A program made the position numbers and the translations under genes. Shown one piece after another: positions 35,468 through 45,280 of a DNA stretch of 64,000 bases. The first letter of the stretch is position 1, and every line of letters begins with the position of its first letter. Below the pieces are notes generated by a model, which saw only the letters and a list, made by a program, of their open reading frames with translations, made no database searches and had not been told where the DNA came from. The DNA is from an uncultured Alphaproteobacteria bacterium. GTDB taxonomy: Bacteria; Pseudomonadota; Alphaproteobacteria; Rhizobiales; Rhizobiaceae. The DNA lies in NCBI GenBank assembly GCA_929200315.1, contig CAKMZB010000003.1, positions 316,761-380,760 of the forward strand. Direction: 5' to 3'.

Positions 35468-36436
35468 TCACGCCTCCGTTTTGAGTGGGCGGGCGAGGAG
35501 GTTCGCCACCGCGTCCTGTACTGTGGTGGCGCCTTCCAGAACGGCCACCACAGCTTCAATAATGGGCACATCTATGCCGCCGGAGCGAGCCAGGTCCAGC
35601 GCCGCGCGGGCGGTGTGGACACCTTCCGCCAGCGGCAGACCGTCCAGCGCCGCGCCGGAAGCCATGGCTGTGCCATAGGCAAAATTGCGTGATTGGGGGG
35701 AGGAGCAGGTAAGAACCAAATCACCGAGACCGGAAAGACCTGCAAGCGTTGCAGCACGGCCACCCATGGCCACGCCCAGTCGCACCATTTCCGCAAATCC
35801 ACGGGCGATGAGAGCAGCTTCCGCGCTTGCTCCAAGCTCCAGCCCACGCGCCGCACCAACAGCAAGAGCAAGCACATTCTTCAACGCTCCCCCCGCCTCC
35901 GCGCCAGCAATATCATCACTGGCATAAAGGCGCAGATTGGGTGTCGAGAGTGTTTCAGCAAGGCCTTGCACCGCGGCCAGATCGTGACCTGCAAGGGTCA
36001 CGGCAGTGGGGCGATTGCGGGCAACATCGTGGGCGAAAGAGGGACCGGAGAGGACGAAAAACTGGTCCGGCGCAAACAACGTCCCCGCCATTTCAGCAAC
36101 CGTTTGCCCGCTTTCCCGGTCGATACCCTTGGCACAGAGGACGATGCGAGTGTCACTGTTGATATGAGGGGCGACCGTTTGCGCAACCGTGCGAAAAGCC
36201 TGCGTGGGGACAACGAAAGCGACGACGTCATGTCCCGCAATGGCTCCAGGTGAAGCTGAGACAGTGATAGACTTGCTGATGGTCACCCCGGGCAAACGCG
36301 CAGTCTGGCGGGATGCTCCAAGCCGCGCCGCCGCCTCATCGTCCCTCGCGATCAAGGTCACATCCGCGCCGTTACCAGCCCAGGCTTGCGCCAGAGCTGC
36401 ACCCCAGGCGCCCGCACCGATGACCGCAATGCTCAT
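35468..36436 (-). CDS. gpsA: NAD(P)-dependent glycerol-3-phosphate dehydrogenase
   Basis: GpsA makes sn-glycerol 3-phosphate from dihydroxyacetone phosphate for phospholipid synthesis. The 322-residue protein opens with [19 protein letters not shown] and contains [12 protein letters not shown], the catalytic Lys in [16 protein letters not shown] and [11 protein letters not shown]. Its ATG overlaps the tsaD stop by four bases (ATGA at 36433-36436) and the EVE gene follows directly. Confidence 0.95.
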   Translation of the reverse strand: MSIAVIGAGAWGAALAQAWAGNGADVTLIARDDEAAARLGASRQTARLPGVTISKSITVSASPGAIAGHDVVAFVVPTQAFRTVAQTVAPHINSDTRIVLCAKGIDRESGQTVAEMAGTLFAPDQFFVLSGPSFAHDVARNRPTAVTLAGHDLAAVQGLAETLSTPNLRLYASDDIAGAEAGGALKNVLALAVGAARGLELGASAEAALIARGFAEMVRLGVAMGGRAATLAGLSGLGDLVLTCSSPQSRNFAYGTAMASGAALDGLPLAEGVHTARAALDLARSGGIDVPIIEAVVAVLEGATTVQDAVANLLARPLKTEA

Positions 36437-37518
36437 GCCTTGGCTCCCTTGCGCCCGCCGCCAATCCGGGTTGCCGCGTCCTTATCCAGCGGCCAGCGTG
36501 GGCGAATGCCGGCATCGCCCTCCACCAGCTCCAGCCGGAGACGTTCCAACCCGGCCCAGGCGATCATCGCGGCATTGTCTGTGCAGAGCGCGGGCGGCGG
36601 CGCGACCCAATGCCAACCTTTGTTAGCGGCCAAAGCTCGCAATTGATCACCAAGCGCTTTGTTGGCAGCAACACCCCCGGCCACGACCAAAGATGACGGC
36701 TTGTCGAAGGTGTCCATCGCCCGCTCCAGCCGGTCCTTCAGAACCTTCGCCACCGCTGTCTGAAACGAAGCACAGATGTCGGCCAGCGGCACCGGATCTG
36801 CCTGCTCTACCGCGCGGCGAACGGCGCTTTTGAGGCCTGAGAAGGACATGTCGAGCGTGTCTTCAAAGCCTTTGCCCGTAAGCGGAGTTGGAAATTTAAA
36901 GGCCACCGGATCGCCTTTCAGAGCCGCTGTCTCCACATGCGGCCCGCCAGGATAAGGCAAGCCGAGGAGTTTTGCTGTCTTGTCGAAGGCCTCGCCCAAT
37001 GCATCGTCGATTGTCGTGGCAAGACGGGTGTAGTCCCCCACACCGTCAACGCGCAGCACCTGCGTGTGCCCACCGGAAACGAGCAGCAACAGGTAGGGGA
37101 AAGCCACTTCTTCCACCAGGCGCGGTGTCAGGGCGTGGCCCTCCAGATGGTTGATCGTGACCAGCGGCTTACCCGCTACCGCGGCCATGGCACGAGCGGT
37201 CATGGTGCCGACGATGAGACCGCCGGCCAGCCCCGGACCGCTCGTCACGGCCAGCGCATCGACATCTTCCAGCGTGATCTCGGCCTCCTCCAACGCCCGC
37301 GCGATGATCGCGTCCAGCGACGACAAATGCGCCCGCGCCGCGATCTCCGGCACCACGCCGCCGAAGGGTGCATGGTCGTCAATCTGACTGGCAACGATGT
37401 TGGAGATGATTTCACCTCTCTCCAACGATGCCGCATCGGCAGGCCCGCGCACCACACTGGCAGCGGTCTCGTCACAAGAGGTCTCGATACCGAGCACGGT
37501 GAGGAAAGATCGGTTCAT
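36433..37518 (-). CDS. tsaD: tRNA N6-adenosine threonylcarbamoyltransferase
   Basis: TsaD completes the universal t6A37 modification of ANN-decoding tRNAs together with TsaB, TsaE and TsaC. The 361-residue product starts [19 protein letters not shown], with metal ligands His124 and His128 in INHLEGHAL and the ASKHA-fold motifs [11 protein letters not shown] and [12 protein letters not shown]. The long upstream extension to 37884 overlaps purH in antisense and is not coding. It is divergent from purH, with 97 bases between starts, and first of the tsaD-gpsA-EVE operon. Confidence 0.96.
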   Translation of the reverse strand: MNRSFLTVLGIETSCDETAASVVRGPADAASLERGEIISNIVASQIDDHAPFGGVVPEIAARAHLSSLDAIIARALEEAEITLEDVDALAVTSGPGLAGGLIVGTMTARAMAAVAGKPLVTINHLEGHALTPRLVEEVAFPYLLLLVSGGHTQVLRVDGVGDYTRLATTIDDALGEAFDKTAKLLGLPYPGGPHVETAALKGDPVAFKFPTPLTGKGFEDTLDMSFSGLKSAVRRAVEQADPVPLADICASFQTAVAKVLKDRLERAMDTFDKPSSLVVAGGVAANKALGDQLRALAANKGWHWVAPPPALCTDNAAMIAWAGLERLRLELVEGDAGIRPRWPLDKDAATRIGGGRKGAKA

Positions 37519-37615
37519 AGCCAAAGGAGTTAGGCGCTTTCTCCTTGCGGGCAAAGGGGCATCACGCCAAACGGTGCTGCATCCCCTGCCGCTACTCAAT
37601 TCGACGAGCCCTCCT

Positions 37616-39211
37616 ATGATCGAATCTCGTTCCTTCCCGCCCCGCCAGAGCATCGCCGTCAAACGCGCTCTGCTTTCCGTCTTCGACAAGAGCGGCCTTG
37701 AACCCTTCGCCAGGGGACTAGCCGAAGCGGGGATCGAGCTCCTCTCCACCGGCGGGACGGCGCGGGCTTTGCGGGAGATGGGGCTTGCCGTCACCGATGT
37801 GAGTGAAGTCACTGGTTTTCCCGAAATCATGGACGGGCGGGTGAAAACGCTGCATCCGGCGATCCATGGCGGCCTGCTCGCCATCCGTGATGCTGAAGAT
37901 CACACCAGAGCCATGGAAGAGCACGGGATCGGTGGGATCGACCTGTTGGTCGTCAACCTCTACCCGTTTGAGGAAACCGTCGCGGGCGGCGCAGATGCGG
38001 CGACGATTATCGAAAACATCGATATTGGCGGCCCGGCTATGCTGCGCGCTGCTGCCAAGAACCATGCCTATGTTGGCACGGTGACCAGCCCGGAGGACTA
38101 TGAGGCTGTGCTCGGCGAGATCAAATCCGGCGGTCTGTCCCTTGGTACCCGCCGCCGTCTGGCGCAGGCGACTTTCGCTCGTACCGCAGCTTATGACACG
38201 GCGATCTCCAACTGGATGGCAGGCGAGAACGGCATCGAAACACCCCCAGCCCGCACCTTTGGCGGCACGCTGATGGCCACCATGCGCTATGGCGAGAACC
38301 CCCATCAGGGCGCGGCGCTTTATACCGACGGGCAGGCCGTTCCCGGCGTTGCCCATGGCGAACAGGTTCAGGGCAAGCCGCTGTCCTTCAACAACATCAA
38401 CGACACCGATGCGGCCTTCCAGACGGTGGCGTCCTTTAGTGCCAGGACGCCCACCATAGCAATCATCAAGCACGCCAATCCCTGTGGCGTGGCGCAAGGC
38501 GGTTCGTTCCTGGAAGCTCATGCCAAGGCGTTAGCCTGCGACCCGGTCTCCGCCTTTGGCGGCATTGTTGCGTTGAACGGGTTGCTCGACGCGGACACCG
38601 CAAAGGCCATCATTGAGGTCTTCACCGAGGTGGTGATCGCCACCGGGGCGAGCGACGAGGCGAAGGCGGTAATGGCGGGCAAGAAGAACATCCGCCTCAT
38701 CCTCACCGGGGGTCTGCCTGGGCCTGAGCAAGGCGGCATGGATGTGCGCTCTGTTGCCGGCGGCCTGCTCGTGCAGGGCCGCGACACAAAGCTCGCAGCC
38801 CGCACGGACATGACTTGCGTCACGGACAAAGCCCCGTCGGAAACCGAATGGTCGGACCTCATCTTCGCCTATACTGTCGCCAAACACGTTAAATCGAACG
38901 CCATCGTCTATGCCCGAGACGGTGCGACGGTTGGCGTTGGCGCAGGGCAGATGAGCCGGGTGGACTCCTCCCGCATCGCAGCACGCAAAGCGGCAGATGC
39001 CTTTGGCGATGATTTCTTAAAAGAGAACGGCTGCGTCGTTGCCTCAGATGCCTTCTTTCCCTTCGCCGACGGTCTTCTGGCAGCGGCGGACGCCGGGGCG
39101 AGCGCCATCATTCAGCCGGGCGGGTCGATGCGGGACGATGACGTCATCAAAGCTGCAAACGACGCCGGTCTTGCCATGGTGCTCACCGGCACCCGGCATT
39201 TTAGACATTAA
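37616..39211 (+). CDS. purH: Bifunctional AICAR formyltransferase/IMP cyclohydrolase
   Basis: PurH performs the last two steps of IMP synthesis. The 531-residue enzyme has the N-terminal MGS-like cyclohydrolase domain ([48 protein letters not shown], about residues 14-85). The formyltransferase half follows ([36 protein letters not shown]). ATG 37616 gives the family length; the frame continues upstream to 37397 but that part is not conserved. It converges on the MFS gene and the two stops share the tetranucleotide TTAA at 39208-39211. Confidence 0.97.
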   Translation: MIESRSFPPRQSIAVKRALLSVFDKSGLEPFARGLAEAGIELLSTGGTARALREMGLAVTDVSEVTGFPEIMDGRVKTLHPAIHGGLLAIRDAEDHTRAMEEHGIGGIDLLVVNLYPFEETVAGGADAATIIENIDIGGPAMLRAAAKNHAYVGTVTSPEDYEAVLGEIKSGGLSLGTRRRLAQATFARTAAYDTAISNWMAGENGIETPPARTFGGTLMATMRYGENPHQGAALYTDGQAVPGVAHGEQVQGKPLSFNNINDTDAAFQTVASFSARTPTIAIIKHANPCGVAQGGSFLEAHAKALACDPVSAFGGIVALNGLLDADTAKAIIEVFTEVVIATGASDEAKAVMAGKKNIRLILTGGLPGPEQGGMDVRSVAGGLLVQGRDTKLAARTDMTCVTDKAPSETEWSDLIFAYTVAKHVKSNAIVYARDGATVGVGAGQMSRVDSSRIAARKAADAFGDDFLKENGCVVASDAFFPFADGLLAAADAGASAIIQPGGSMRDDDVIKAANDAGLAMVLTGTRHFRH

Positions 39212-40578
39212 GCAGCCGAACCGCCGGGCTTCTGCTGCTTCACCAACGGCAACAACAACAGCGAGATGATGAAGAGCGCCACGATGGGTGAGACACCAAG
39301 GCGTTGGTTGTCAGTTGCTAACGTCACCCAGGCGATTAGCACGGGCGCGAGAAAGGACGTTGCGCGGCCCGACAGAGCATAGAGGCCAAAGGCTTCCGCC
39401 ATGCGGTCCGGCTCCGCCTGATCCACCATCAGCGTGCGCGACGCCGCCTGCAACGCGCCGCCCGCCGCGCCGATCAAGCCGCCGCAGATGTAGAAAACGA
39501 TGGACGGCAACTCGCTGCCTTCAGCGAGCGGAATGAAAAGCGCCTCGGTGGGCGATGTCGTGATGACAATGAGGCTCGACAACATCAGCAGCAGCACGGT
39601 CAGCACCACTACGAATTTCGGCCCAAATCTGGCGTCCAGCCGACCGCCAACCCAAGCACCAATGACACCAGTGAGGTTTGCCAGAATGCCGAAAATACCA
39701 ACCTGCACGATGGACCAGTTGAGCACGCCAACAGCGTAGATGCCGCCGAATGTGTAGAGCCCGTTCAGTGCATCGCGATAGACCATGGAGGATGTGAGAT
39801 AGGCGAAAAGTGAGCGACGTTGCGGCAGCGAACGGAGCGTCTTCCCCAGCTCCTTCAAACCTCGCAATACGGCTCCCGACGCCCGCTCCCGTCGCACAAC
39901 ATCCGGTGTGAAGAGGAAGAGCGGCAGCACAAAGATAAGATACCACAGCCCTGTCAGCGGTCCGGCAGCACGCTCCCCCTCCCGCGCAACGGGGTCAAGG
40001 CCAAAGAGCGGTTCGATGCCGATCAGCGTCTTGCCATTGTCCCCCGTCGTCATGGTGAGCAGCATGACGATGAGCGTCAACAAGCCAGCAATGTAGCCCA
40101 GCGCCCAGGCATTGCCGGAAAGCCGCCCCAGTCGCTCACGAGGCACGAGGGTTGGCATCATGGCGTTGTTGAAGACTGCGGCAAATTCAAAGCCAACCAT
40201 GGTGATGACAAAGGCACAAAGAGCGAAGATCACACCCCGCGTGTCTGCCCCGGGCAGCGCCCACCAGAGCGACACCGCTCCAATGACCGCCAGAACGGAA
40301 AAGCCAGCAATCCAAGGCTTGCGCGGGCCGGACGCATCCGCAATCGCGCCCAGAACCGGGGACATCGCTGCAATCAGAAAGCCGCCGATCCCGACGGCCC
40401 AACCCCATTGCGCCTGGCCGGTGGTTGGATCGCTCGCCACATAGGCGGCAAAGTAAGGGGCGAAAATGAATGTGATGATGAGCGTGTGGAACGGCTGCTG
40501 CGCCCAATCGAACAGCATCCAGCCCCAGATCCCCCGGCGCGAAACAGGCGCGCTCGGTTCTTCAACGGTCACACTCAT
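39208..40578 (-). CDS. MFS transporter of the UMF1/Atg22-like group
   Basis: A 456-residue polytopic membrane protein with about twelve hydrophobic segments. [34 protein letters not shown] near the N-terminus and [13 protein letters not shown] after helix 2 are characteristic of the UMF1 family (related to yeast Atg22 amino-acid effluxers). ATG 40578 has GGGGAG upstream; the longer frame from 40626 is not supported. The substrate is unknown. Confidence 0.85.
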   Translation of the reverse strand: MSVTVEEPSAPVSRRGIWGWMLFDWAQQPFHTLIITFIFAPYFAAYVASDPTTGQAQWGWAVGIGGFLIAAMSPVLGAIADASGPRKPWIAGFSVLAVIGAVSLWWALPGADTRGVIFALCAFVITMVGFEFAAVFNNAMMPTLVPRERLGRLSGNAWALGYIAGLLTLIVMLLTMTTGDNGKTLIGIEPLFGLDPVAREGERAAGPLTGLWYLIFVLPLFLFTPDVVRRERASGAVLRGLKELGKTLRSLPQRRSLFAYLTSSMVYRDALNGLYTFGGIYAVGVLNWSIVQVGIFGILANLTGVIGAWVGGRLDARFGPKFVVVLTVLLLMLSSLIVITTSPTEALFIPLAEGSELPSIVFYICGGLIGAAGGALQAASRTLMVDQAEPDRMAEAFGLYALSGRATSFLAPVLIAWVTLATDNQRLGVSPIVALFIISLLLLPLVKQQKPGGSAA

Positions 40579-40707
40579 ATCAGCTCCCCTCACGATGCCC
40601 CTTTCAGGGCAACATGACGCTCCCATGACGGAGCGTGGAGGGCAAGAGTTTGAACGGACGGCCCAACAGGTTTGGCAATCTGCCCCGCGCCCGCTAGAGG
40701 CAGGGCC

Positions 40708-41346
40708 ATGAAGCTTGCTGCCGACAGTCTCGCCATTGCCCGCGGGGAGGACGTGATCCTCTCCGGCGTGTCCTTTGAGGTGAAGGGCGGTGAAGCGCTA
40801 GTGGTCGAGGGGCCAAATGGCGCAGGGAAATCCACCCTCCTACGCGCGCTGGCCGGGCTGTTGCCACTAGAAGAGGGAACGATCAGCTTCACCGGCAGCG
40901 AAGAATTTTCGCAGACCGCACTCAAAGACGCGCTGCATTATCTCAGCCACGAAAACGCCATGAAAGCGGAGGTTTGCGTCGCCGACAATCTCACCTTCTG
41001 GCAGAGCCTCCAGGGCACCCCGCATCTCGAGGCGGACGAGGCGCTGGAGATGGTGGGGCTTGGCGGGCTTGGCTCATTGCCCTTCGGACATCTCTCCACC
41101 GGCCAGAGACGACGTGTGGCGATTGCACGGCTGCTCGTCTCCTGGCGGCCGGTCTGGCTGCTGGACGAACCCACCGCCGGTCTCGATGCCCGCTCGCAGA
41201 AGCAATTTGCCGATCTGATGGACGCCCATCTTGAGGATGGCGGTCTCATCATTGCTGCCACCCATATTGATCTCGGCGTGGAGAGAACGGCACTGCTGGA
41301 CGTCGCCGACTTTCAGCCTTCCATCGACGAAGCGGGCACCTCGTGA
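40708..41346 (+). CDS. ccmA: Heme/cytochrome c maturation ABC transporter ATPase CcmA
   Basis: The ATPase of the CcmABCD complex, which releases holo-CcmE during cytochrome c biogenesis. The 212-residue product has Walker [16 protein letters not shown], signature LSTGQRRRVAIARLL and Walker B VWLLDEPTAGLD. YLSHENAMKAEVCVADNLTFW is a CcmA-typical Q-loop region. AGAGG precedes ATG 40708. First gene of an overlapping run ccmABCDG; ccmE, ccmF, ccmH and ccmI are not in the window, and in many alphaproteobacteria they form a separate locus. Confidence 0.95.
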   Translation: MKLAADSLAIARGEDVILSGVSFEVKGGEALVVEGPNGAGKSTLLRALAGLLPLEEGTISFTGSEEFSQTALKDALHYLSHENAMKAEVCVADNLTFWQSLQGTPHLEADEALEMVGLGGLGSLPFGHLSTGQRRRVAIARLLVSWRPVWLLDEPTAGLDARSQKQFADLMDAHLEDGGLIIAATHIDLGVERTALLDVADFQPSIDEAGTS

Positions 41347-41996
41347 TTGCCCTTTTGAAGCGCGATGTAGCTCTTGCCCTTTCCGGTGGCGGTGGTGCGG
41401 TGACTGCTTTGCTGTTCTATCTTTCGGTGGTCATCATCGTGCCCTTCGCCATAGGCCCGGACCCGGTGATGCTTGCCGCAATTGGCCCGGCAATTCTGTG
41501 GATCGGGGCGCTGCTTGCAGGGCTGCTTGGCCTGGAACGCCTCTTCCAACCGGATCGCGAGGACGGGTCGCTTGATCAGCTTCGCCTCTCTCCCGTTCCG
41601 CTGCCAGCGCTCTGCCTTGCCAAAAGCATCGCCCATTGGCTGGTGACAGGGCTTCCAGCGGCCTTGTTCGCCCCGCTCTTCGCGCTAATCCTCGGCCTCG
41701 ATACCCCCGTTATTGCCGCGACCGTCGCTACGCTGCTCGTTGGCACGCCCGCAATCTCCTTCCTCGGTGCGGTGGGAGCCGCTGTCACCGTTGGTCTGCC
41801 CCGCGGCGGCTTGTTGTTGGCAATTCTGGTCCTGCCACTTGCCGTCCCGGTTGTGATCTTCGCCGTTGGCGCGGTGCGGGCAGTGTCGATGGAGCCAGAC
41901 CCATTCTGGCCACCCTTCGCGCTGGTCACGGCTCTGACACTTTTCTTTGCTGTGATCGGACCATTCGCCGCTGCTTTTGCCCTTCGTGGCGATTGA
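41343..41996 (+). CDS. ccmB: Heme exporter membrane protein CcmB
   Basis: A 217-residue, six-helix membrane subunit of the CcmABCD complex. Recognisable are IALLKRDVALALSGGGGAVTALLFYLSVVIIVPFAIGP and the loop LERLFQPDREDGSLDQLRLSPVPL. It starts with GTG at 41343, overlapping the ccmA stop by four bases (GTGA), so translation is coupled. Confidence 0.95.
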   Translation: MIALLKRDVALALSGGGGAVTALLFYLSVVIIVPFAIGPDPVMLAAIGPAILWIGALLAGLLGLERLFQPDREDGSLDQLRLSPVPLPALCLAKSIAHWLVTGLPAALFAPLFALILGLDTPVIAATVATLLVGTPAISFLGAVGAAVTVGLPRGGLLLAILVLPLAVPVVIFAVGAVRAVSMEPDPFWPPFALVTALTLFFAVIGPFAAAFALRGD

Positions 41997-42027
41997 AGAT
42001 GGTCCGCGTGAGGCTTAGAATCACAAT

Positions 42028-42819
42028 ATGAATGCCATCGTCCAGAAAGCCTCACGCAAAGGGAGGCTATCCGCCCTCGCTAACCCGGCGCGGTTCCTGG
42101 CGCTTGTGCGCGTGACTTGGCCTGGTCTGGCACTGGCAACCATCGTCGCCTTCACCATCGGCCTCTATCTCACTTTCTCCGTGCCGGATGATTATCAGCA
42201 GGGCCGCACCGTGCGAATCATGTTCATCCACGTCCCAGCCGTCTGGATGGCGATGGGCGCCTATATGGTGATGGTTTCGGCCGCCCTCGGGGTCCTTGTC
42301 TGGCGCCATCCGCTGGCCGATGTCGCCGCCCGTGCGGCAGCTCCTATCGGGGCGGCTTTCACATTTTTAGGTCTTGCCACCGGCTCCATTTGGGGGCGGC
42401 CGATGTGGGGCAGCTGGTGGGAATGGGATGCGCGGCTGACCTCCTTCCTCGTCCTTCTCATCATCTATCTTGGTCTTATCGCTCTGTGGCGAGCAATTGA
42501 GGAACCGGCGCGCTCCGCGCGGATGGCGGCAATCGTCATTCTGGTAGGCGCGCTGAACATCCCGATCATCAAATTCTCGGTGGACTGGTTTACGACACTT
42601 CACCAATCCGCCTCCGTGCTGCGGTTGGACGGCCCGACCATGCCACCCGTCTTTCTAACGCCACTTCTGGTGATGGGCCTTGCCTATCTGCTGTTTTTCC
42701 TAACGCTTCACCTCCTCGCCATGCGCAACGAGGTGATACGCCGGCAAATCCGCACCGGCCAACGCAAAGCGGCGCAGGCAGCTCGCACCGAGCAGATCGC
42801 GCGAGGGAAGAAACAATGA
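42028..42819 (+). CDS. ccmC: Heme-handling protein CcmC
   Basis: CcmC presents heme to the chaperone CcmE. The 263-residue membrane protein has the tryptophan-rich WGSWWEWD motif (127-134) and the flanking heme-ligand histidines in FIHVPAVWM (His68) and TLHQSAS. It starts 31 bases after ccmB and its end overlaps the ccmD start by four bases. Confidence 0.96.
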   Translation: MNAIVQKASRKGRLSALANPARFLALVRVTWPGLALATIVAFTIGLYLTFSVPDDYQQGRTVRIMFIHVPAVWMAMGAYMVMVSAALGVLVWRHPLADVAARAAAPIGAAFTFLGLATGSIWGRPMWGSWWEWDARLTSFLVLLIIYLGLIALWRAIEEPARSARMAAIVILVGALNIPIIKFSVDWFTTLHQSASVLRLDGPTMPPVFLTPLLVMGLAYLLFFLTLHLLAMRNEVIRRQIRTGQRKAAQAARTEQIARGKKQ

Positions 42820-42983
42820 TCGACACTCTCCTCGGCACGCAATATGGCGGCTTCATCGCCTCATCTTTTGCGATCTCGGCAACCGTTTTGATCGCGCTTA
42901 TCCTTTGGGTCTGGCTGACTTTTCGCAGTCGCCGCAAAGCGCTAAAGGCACTCGACGATGCCGGGTTTGGCCGCAATGGCTAA
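42816..42983 (+). CDS. ccmD: Heme exporter protein CcmD
   Basis: A 55-residue protein with one transmembrane helix (SFAISATVLIALILWVWLTF, about 17-36) followed by the basic RSRRKALKAL. This is the CcmD layout; CcmD is needed to release holo-CcmE from CcmC/CcmAB. It was found by reading between ccmC and ccmG: the ATG at 42816 overlaps the ccmC stop by four bases, and the stop at 42981-42983 lies eight bases inside ccmG. Confidence 0.92.
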   Translation: MIDTLLGTQYGGFIASSFAISATVLIALILWVWLTFRSRRKALKALDDAGFGRNG

Positions 42984-43536
42984 GCGCCGCCTCCCCATCC
43001 TCGCCCTCGTCCCGGCCCTGATCTTTGCCCTCCTGGCAGGGGTCTTTGCCATGCAGCTCGTATCCGGACGCGATACGAGCGAACTGCCCACCGCCCTGAT
43101 GGACCGCAGGGCTCCGGATTTTGAACTTCCGCCGCTCGACGGTCTCGCCACACAGGCCTTCACATCCGCCACCCTCGCAGACGGTAAAGCGACCCTCGTC
43201 AACATTTGGGCCTCCTGGTGCGCCCCGTGCCGGGCGGAACATCCGGTGCTGATGGCGCTCGCCAAGCGCGATGATCTCCAAATCGCCGGGATCAATTACA
43301 AGGATCAGCCAGGCAATGCCCGCCGCTTCCTCGGCGCACTTGGCAATCCCTTCGATCTGATTGGTGTCGACCCGGCCGGACGCGCTTCAATCGACTGGGG
43401 CTTTTATGGTGTGCCTGAAACCTTTCTCGTCGATGGTAGAGGGATAATTCGTCATAAGATTGTCGGCCCAATCACAGCCGCCAAATACGAAGAATTACTG
43501 ACGATTCTTGACCAGCTTCCGGAGCCAACCTCATGA
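42976..43536 (+). CDS. ccmG: Periplasmic thiol:disulfide reductase CcmG (DsbE)
   Basis: A 186-residue membrane-anchored thioredoxin-like protein that keeps the CXXCH heme-attachment cysteines reduced. It has an N-terminal anchor (about 7-30), then NIWASWCAPCRAEHP (Cys82/Cys85) and the cis-proline YGVPETFLVD. ATG 42976 overlaps ccmD by eight bases; a further in-frame start at 42958 is inside ccmD and unlikely. Its stop overlaps the next gene by four bases. Confidence 0.95.
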   Translation: MAKRRLPILALVPALIFALLAGVFAMQLVSGRDTSELPTALMDRRAPDFELPPLDGLATQAFTSATLADGKATLVNIWASWCAPCRAEHPVLMALAKRDDLQIAGINYKDQPGNARRFLGALGNPFDLIGVDPAGRASIDWGFYGVPETFLVDGRGIIRHKIVGPITAAKYEELLTILDQLPEPTS

Positions 43537-43901
43537 TTGGCTCCCGTTCGATCCTTTCCTCTCTCCATCTGCAGAGACAGCCCCTTGCGGTCCTCGCGAT
43601 GGTTTTCGTGCTGGCAAACCTGCTGTTGCCCGGCGCGATGGCTCGCGCAGCGGTGACCGAAGGTGCGTCTTGGACCGTTCTTTGCTCGGAACTGGCGGCA
43701 CGGGGGGGTGGCACACTCGCTGCACTCGATTGCGAACGCTGCTGCCTGACGGAAAATGCCCTTGGACCGGTACCCGTTTCAGCTGTTGCAGGGCACTTGC
43801 CTGGAGACGCATCAACGCTTATCGGCGCGCGGTTCCTACTCACATTTGAGCGCGTTCGACGGGAGGGCTGCGGCCCTCGGGCACCCCCACTCACGATCTG
43901 A
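43533..43901 (+). CDS. Small exported DUF2946-like protein, probably copper-related
   Basis: A 122-residue protein with a hydrophobic export segment (LAVLAMVFVLANLLLPGAMARA, about 18-39), a Cys-containing middle (LDCERCCLTENALGP) and a Pro/Arg end CGPRAPP. DUF2946 proteins have a similar size, a central Cys pair and a terminal RxPP, and occur with copper genes, so I assign it tentatively. The ATG overlaps the ccmG stop (ATGA), and PCu(A)C and SCO1 genes follow. This context argues for a role in copper delivery. A signal-anchored protein of another family is possible. Confidence 0.6.
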   Translation: MIGSRSILSSLHLQRQPLAVLAMVFVLANLLLPGAMARAAVTEGASWTVLCSELAARGGGTLAALDCERCCLTENALGPVPVSAVAGHLPGDASTLIGARFLLTFERVRREGCGPRAPPLTI

Positions 43902-43963
43902 AACCACATCGCCCGCGCCACGACGGCGGGGCCAATAATTCTTTCAGATTACAAGAGACCAAC

Positions 43964-44554
43964 ATGTCCAAATTTTCCCCTCTGCGCAGCATTGGCTGTG
44001 CCTTACTTCTCTCCGCTTTCGTGGCGACGCCGGCCTTCGCGGATTCTGCTCACACCAAAACTGAGCACTTCGCCAGCACCGGCATGGCGCGAGTAGGAGA
44101 CCTCGTCATCTCCTCTGCATGGACACGCCAGACACCTCCCGGCGCGAAGGTTGGCGGTGCCTACTTCACCATCACCAACGAGGGCGACAGCGCCGACCGC
44201 CTGATCGGCGGGGAAGCGGCTTTCGCCAAGCGTGTCGAGATCCACGAAATGTCTGTCACCGATGGCGTCATGCGGATGCAGCCCGTTGAGGGAGGCCTCG
44301 AAATCAAGCCGGGCGAGACCGTTGAACTGAAGCCCGGCGGCTATCACGTCATGTTCATGGGCTTGAGCGAAAACCCTAAAAAAGGTGGTAATGTCAATGT
44401 GACATTGCGCTTTGAAGAGGCCGGTGAGACTTCATTCCTGATACCCGTTGCCGGAATTGGCGCAACGTCTCTTGAAGGCCATGATGGCGACCATGGAGAT
44501 GACCACTCAAAAATGGATCATTCGGGCCATGACATGAAAAAGGATGACCAGTGA
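43964..44554 (+). CDS. Periplasmic copper chaperone PCu(A)C
   Basis: A 196-residue copper(I)-binding protein that delivers copper to the CuA centre of cytochrome c oxidase. A Sec signal is cleaved near AFA (about 26). The ligand set H(M)x10Mx~21HxM is visible as His94, Met105, His128 and Met130 (VEIHEM, RMQP, YHVMFMG). The C-terminus is rich in His/Asp/Met (about 175-196) and probably collects copper. It lies 62 bases after the DUF2946-like gene and overlaps the SCO1 gene by four bases. Confidence 0.92.
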   Translation: MSKFSPLRSIGCALLLSAFVATPAFADSAHTKTEHFASTGMARVGDLVISSAWTRQTPPGAKVGGAYFTITNEGDSADRLIGGEAAFAKRVEIHEMSVTDGVMRMQPVEGGLEIKPGETVELKPGGYHVMFMGLSENPKKGGNVNVTLRFEEAGETSFLIPVAGIGATSLEGHDGDHGDDHSKMDHSGHDMKKDDQ

Positions 44555-45150
44555 AGGCGTTACGCTACGCGCTTTGGGGGCTTGTTGTGTTGGTGGCGGG
44601 AGCGCTCGCCTACACCACCTTCATGACGCCCTCTCAAGGGCCGTCGACCCAATTGGCCGAGGCCTATGGCGCGCCCTTTACCGCAACGCTGGTGGCCGAA
44701 GGCCGCCAGCGCCCTATGTCACGCCAAGACATGCTCGGGCGTCCCCATGTCATGTTCTTCGGCTTCACTCACTGTCCGGATGTCTGCCCGACAACATTGT
44801 TTGAAGCCTCGCGCTGGCTCGCCGGGCTGGGCGCGGATGCTGATGGACTGGACGTCTATTTCATCACCATCGACCCGGAGCGGGACGATGCGGAGATGCT
44901 CAGCGATTACCTCTCCGCCTTCGATCCGCGCATCAAGGCAGTGACGGGTAGCCAAGAAGAAATTGCAACATTGGTGAAGGGGTGGAACGTCTACGCCAAA
45001 AAGGTGCTGCTGGAGGATGGCGACTATACGATGGACCATACTGCCAGCACTTTCCTGATGCGCGGCGATGGTTCCCTCCAGGGCACGATTGCTTATCAGG
45101 AGAATTCCGAAACTGCGATTGCAAAACTGCGCCGTCTGCTCGGCACTTGA
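44551..45150 (+). CDS. SCO1/SenC cytochrome oxidase copper-assembly protein
   Basis: A 199-residue membrane-anchored thioredoxin-fold copper protein. An N-terminal helix (about 6-24) is followed by FFGFTHCPDVCP (Cys75/Cys79), and the third copper ligand is His163 in MDHTAS. It works with PCu(A)C in CuA assembly. It starts with GTG overlapping the preceding stop (GTGA), so translation of the pair is coupled. Last gene of the ccm/copper run; a hairpin follows at 45156. Confidence 0.94.
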   Translation: MKALRYALWGLVVLVAGALAYTTFMTPSQGPSTQLAEAYGAPFTATLVAEGRQRPMSRQDMLGRPHVMFFGFTHCPDVCPTTLFEASRWLAGLGADADGLDVYFITIDPERDDAEMLSDYLSAFDPRIKAVTGSQEEIATLVKGWNVYAKKVLLEDGDYTMDHTASTFLMRGDGSLQGTIAYQENSETAIAKLRRLLGT

Positions 45151-45155
45151 CGCTG

Positions 45156-45192
45156 GCCTCGCACGGCTTTCAGCAGTGCTGCGGCGCGAGGC
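45156..45192 (+). terminator. Stem-loop after the ccm/copper operon
   Basis: GCCTCGC (45156-45162) pairs with GCGAGGC (45186-45192), and inside CAGCA pairs with TGCTG. It starts six bases beyond the SCO1 stop and lies before the unrelated GST gene. There is no long T-run, so it could be a weak or rho-assisted terminator. Confidence 0.45.
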
Positions 45193-45280
45193 GGTCTTGG
45201 CAGTCGCGAACCTGGAGAGAATAGGTTTTGCGGTCCTGCCGCGCTAGGAACGGAAAACCGCAACAAGCGAATCCGCCTTC

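Noticed and set aside
39208-39211. Shared TTAA stop of purH and the MFS gene as a transposon target site
   Set aside because: Both genes are complete and no insertion is present; convergent stops often overlap this way.
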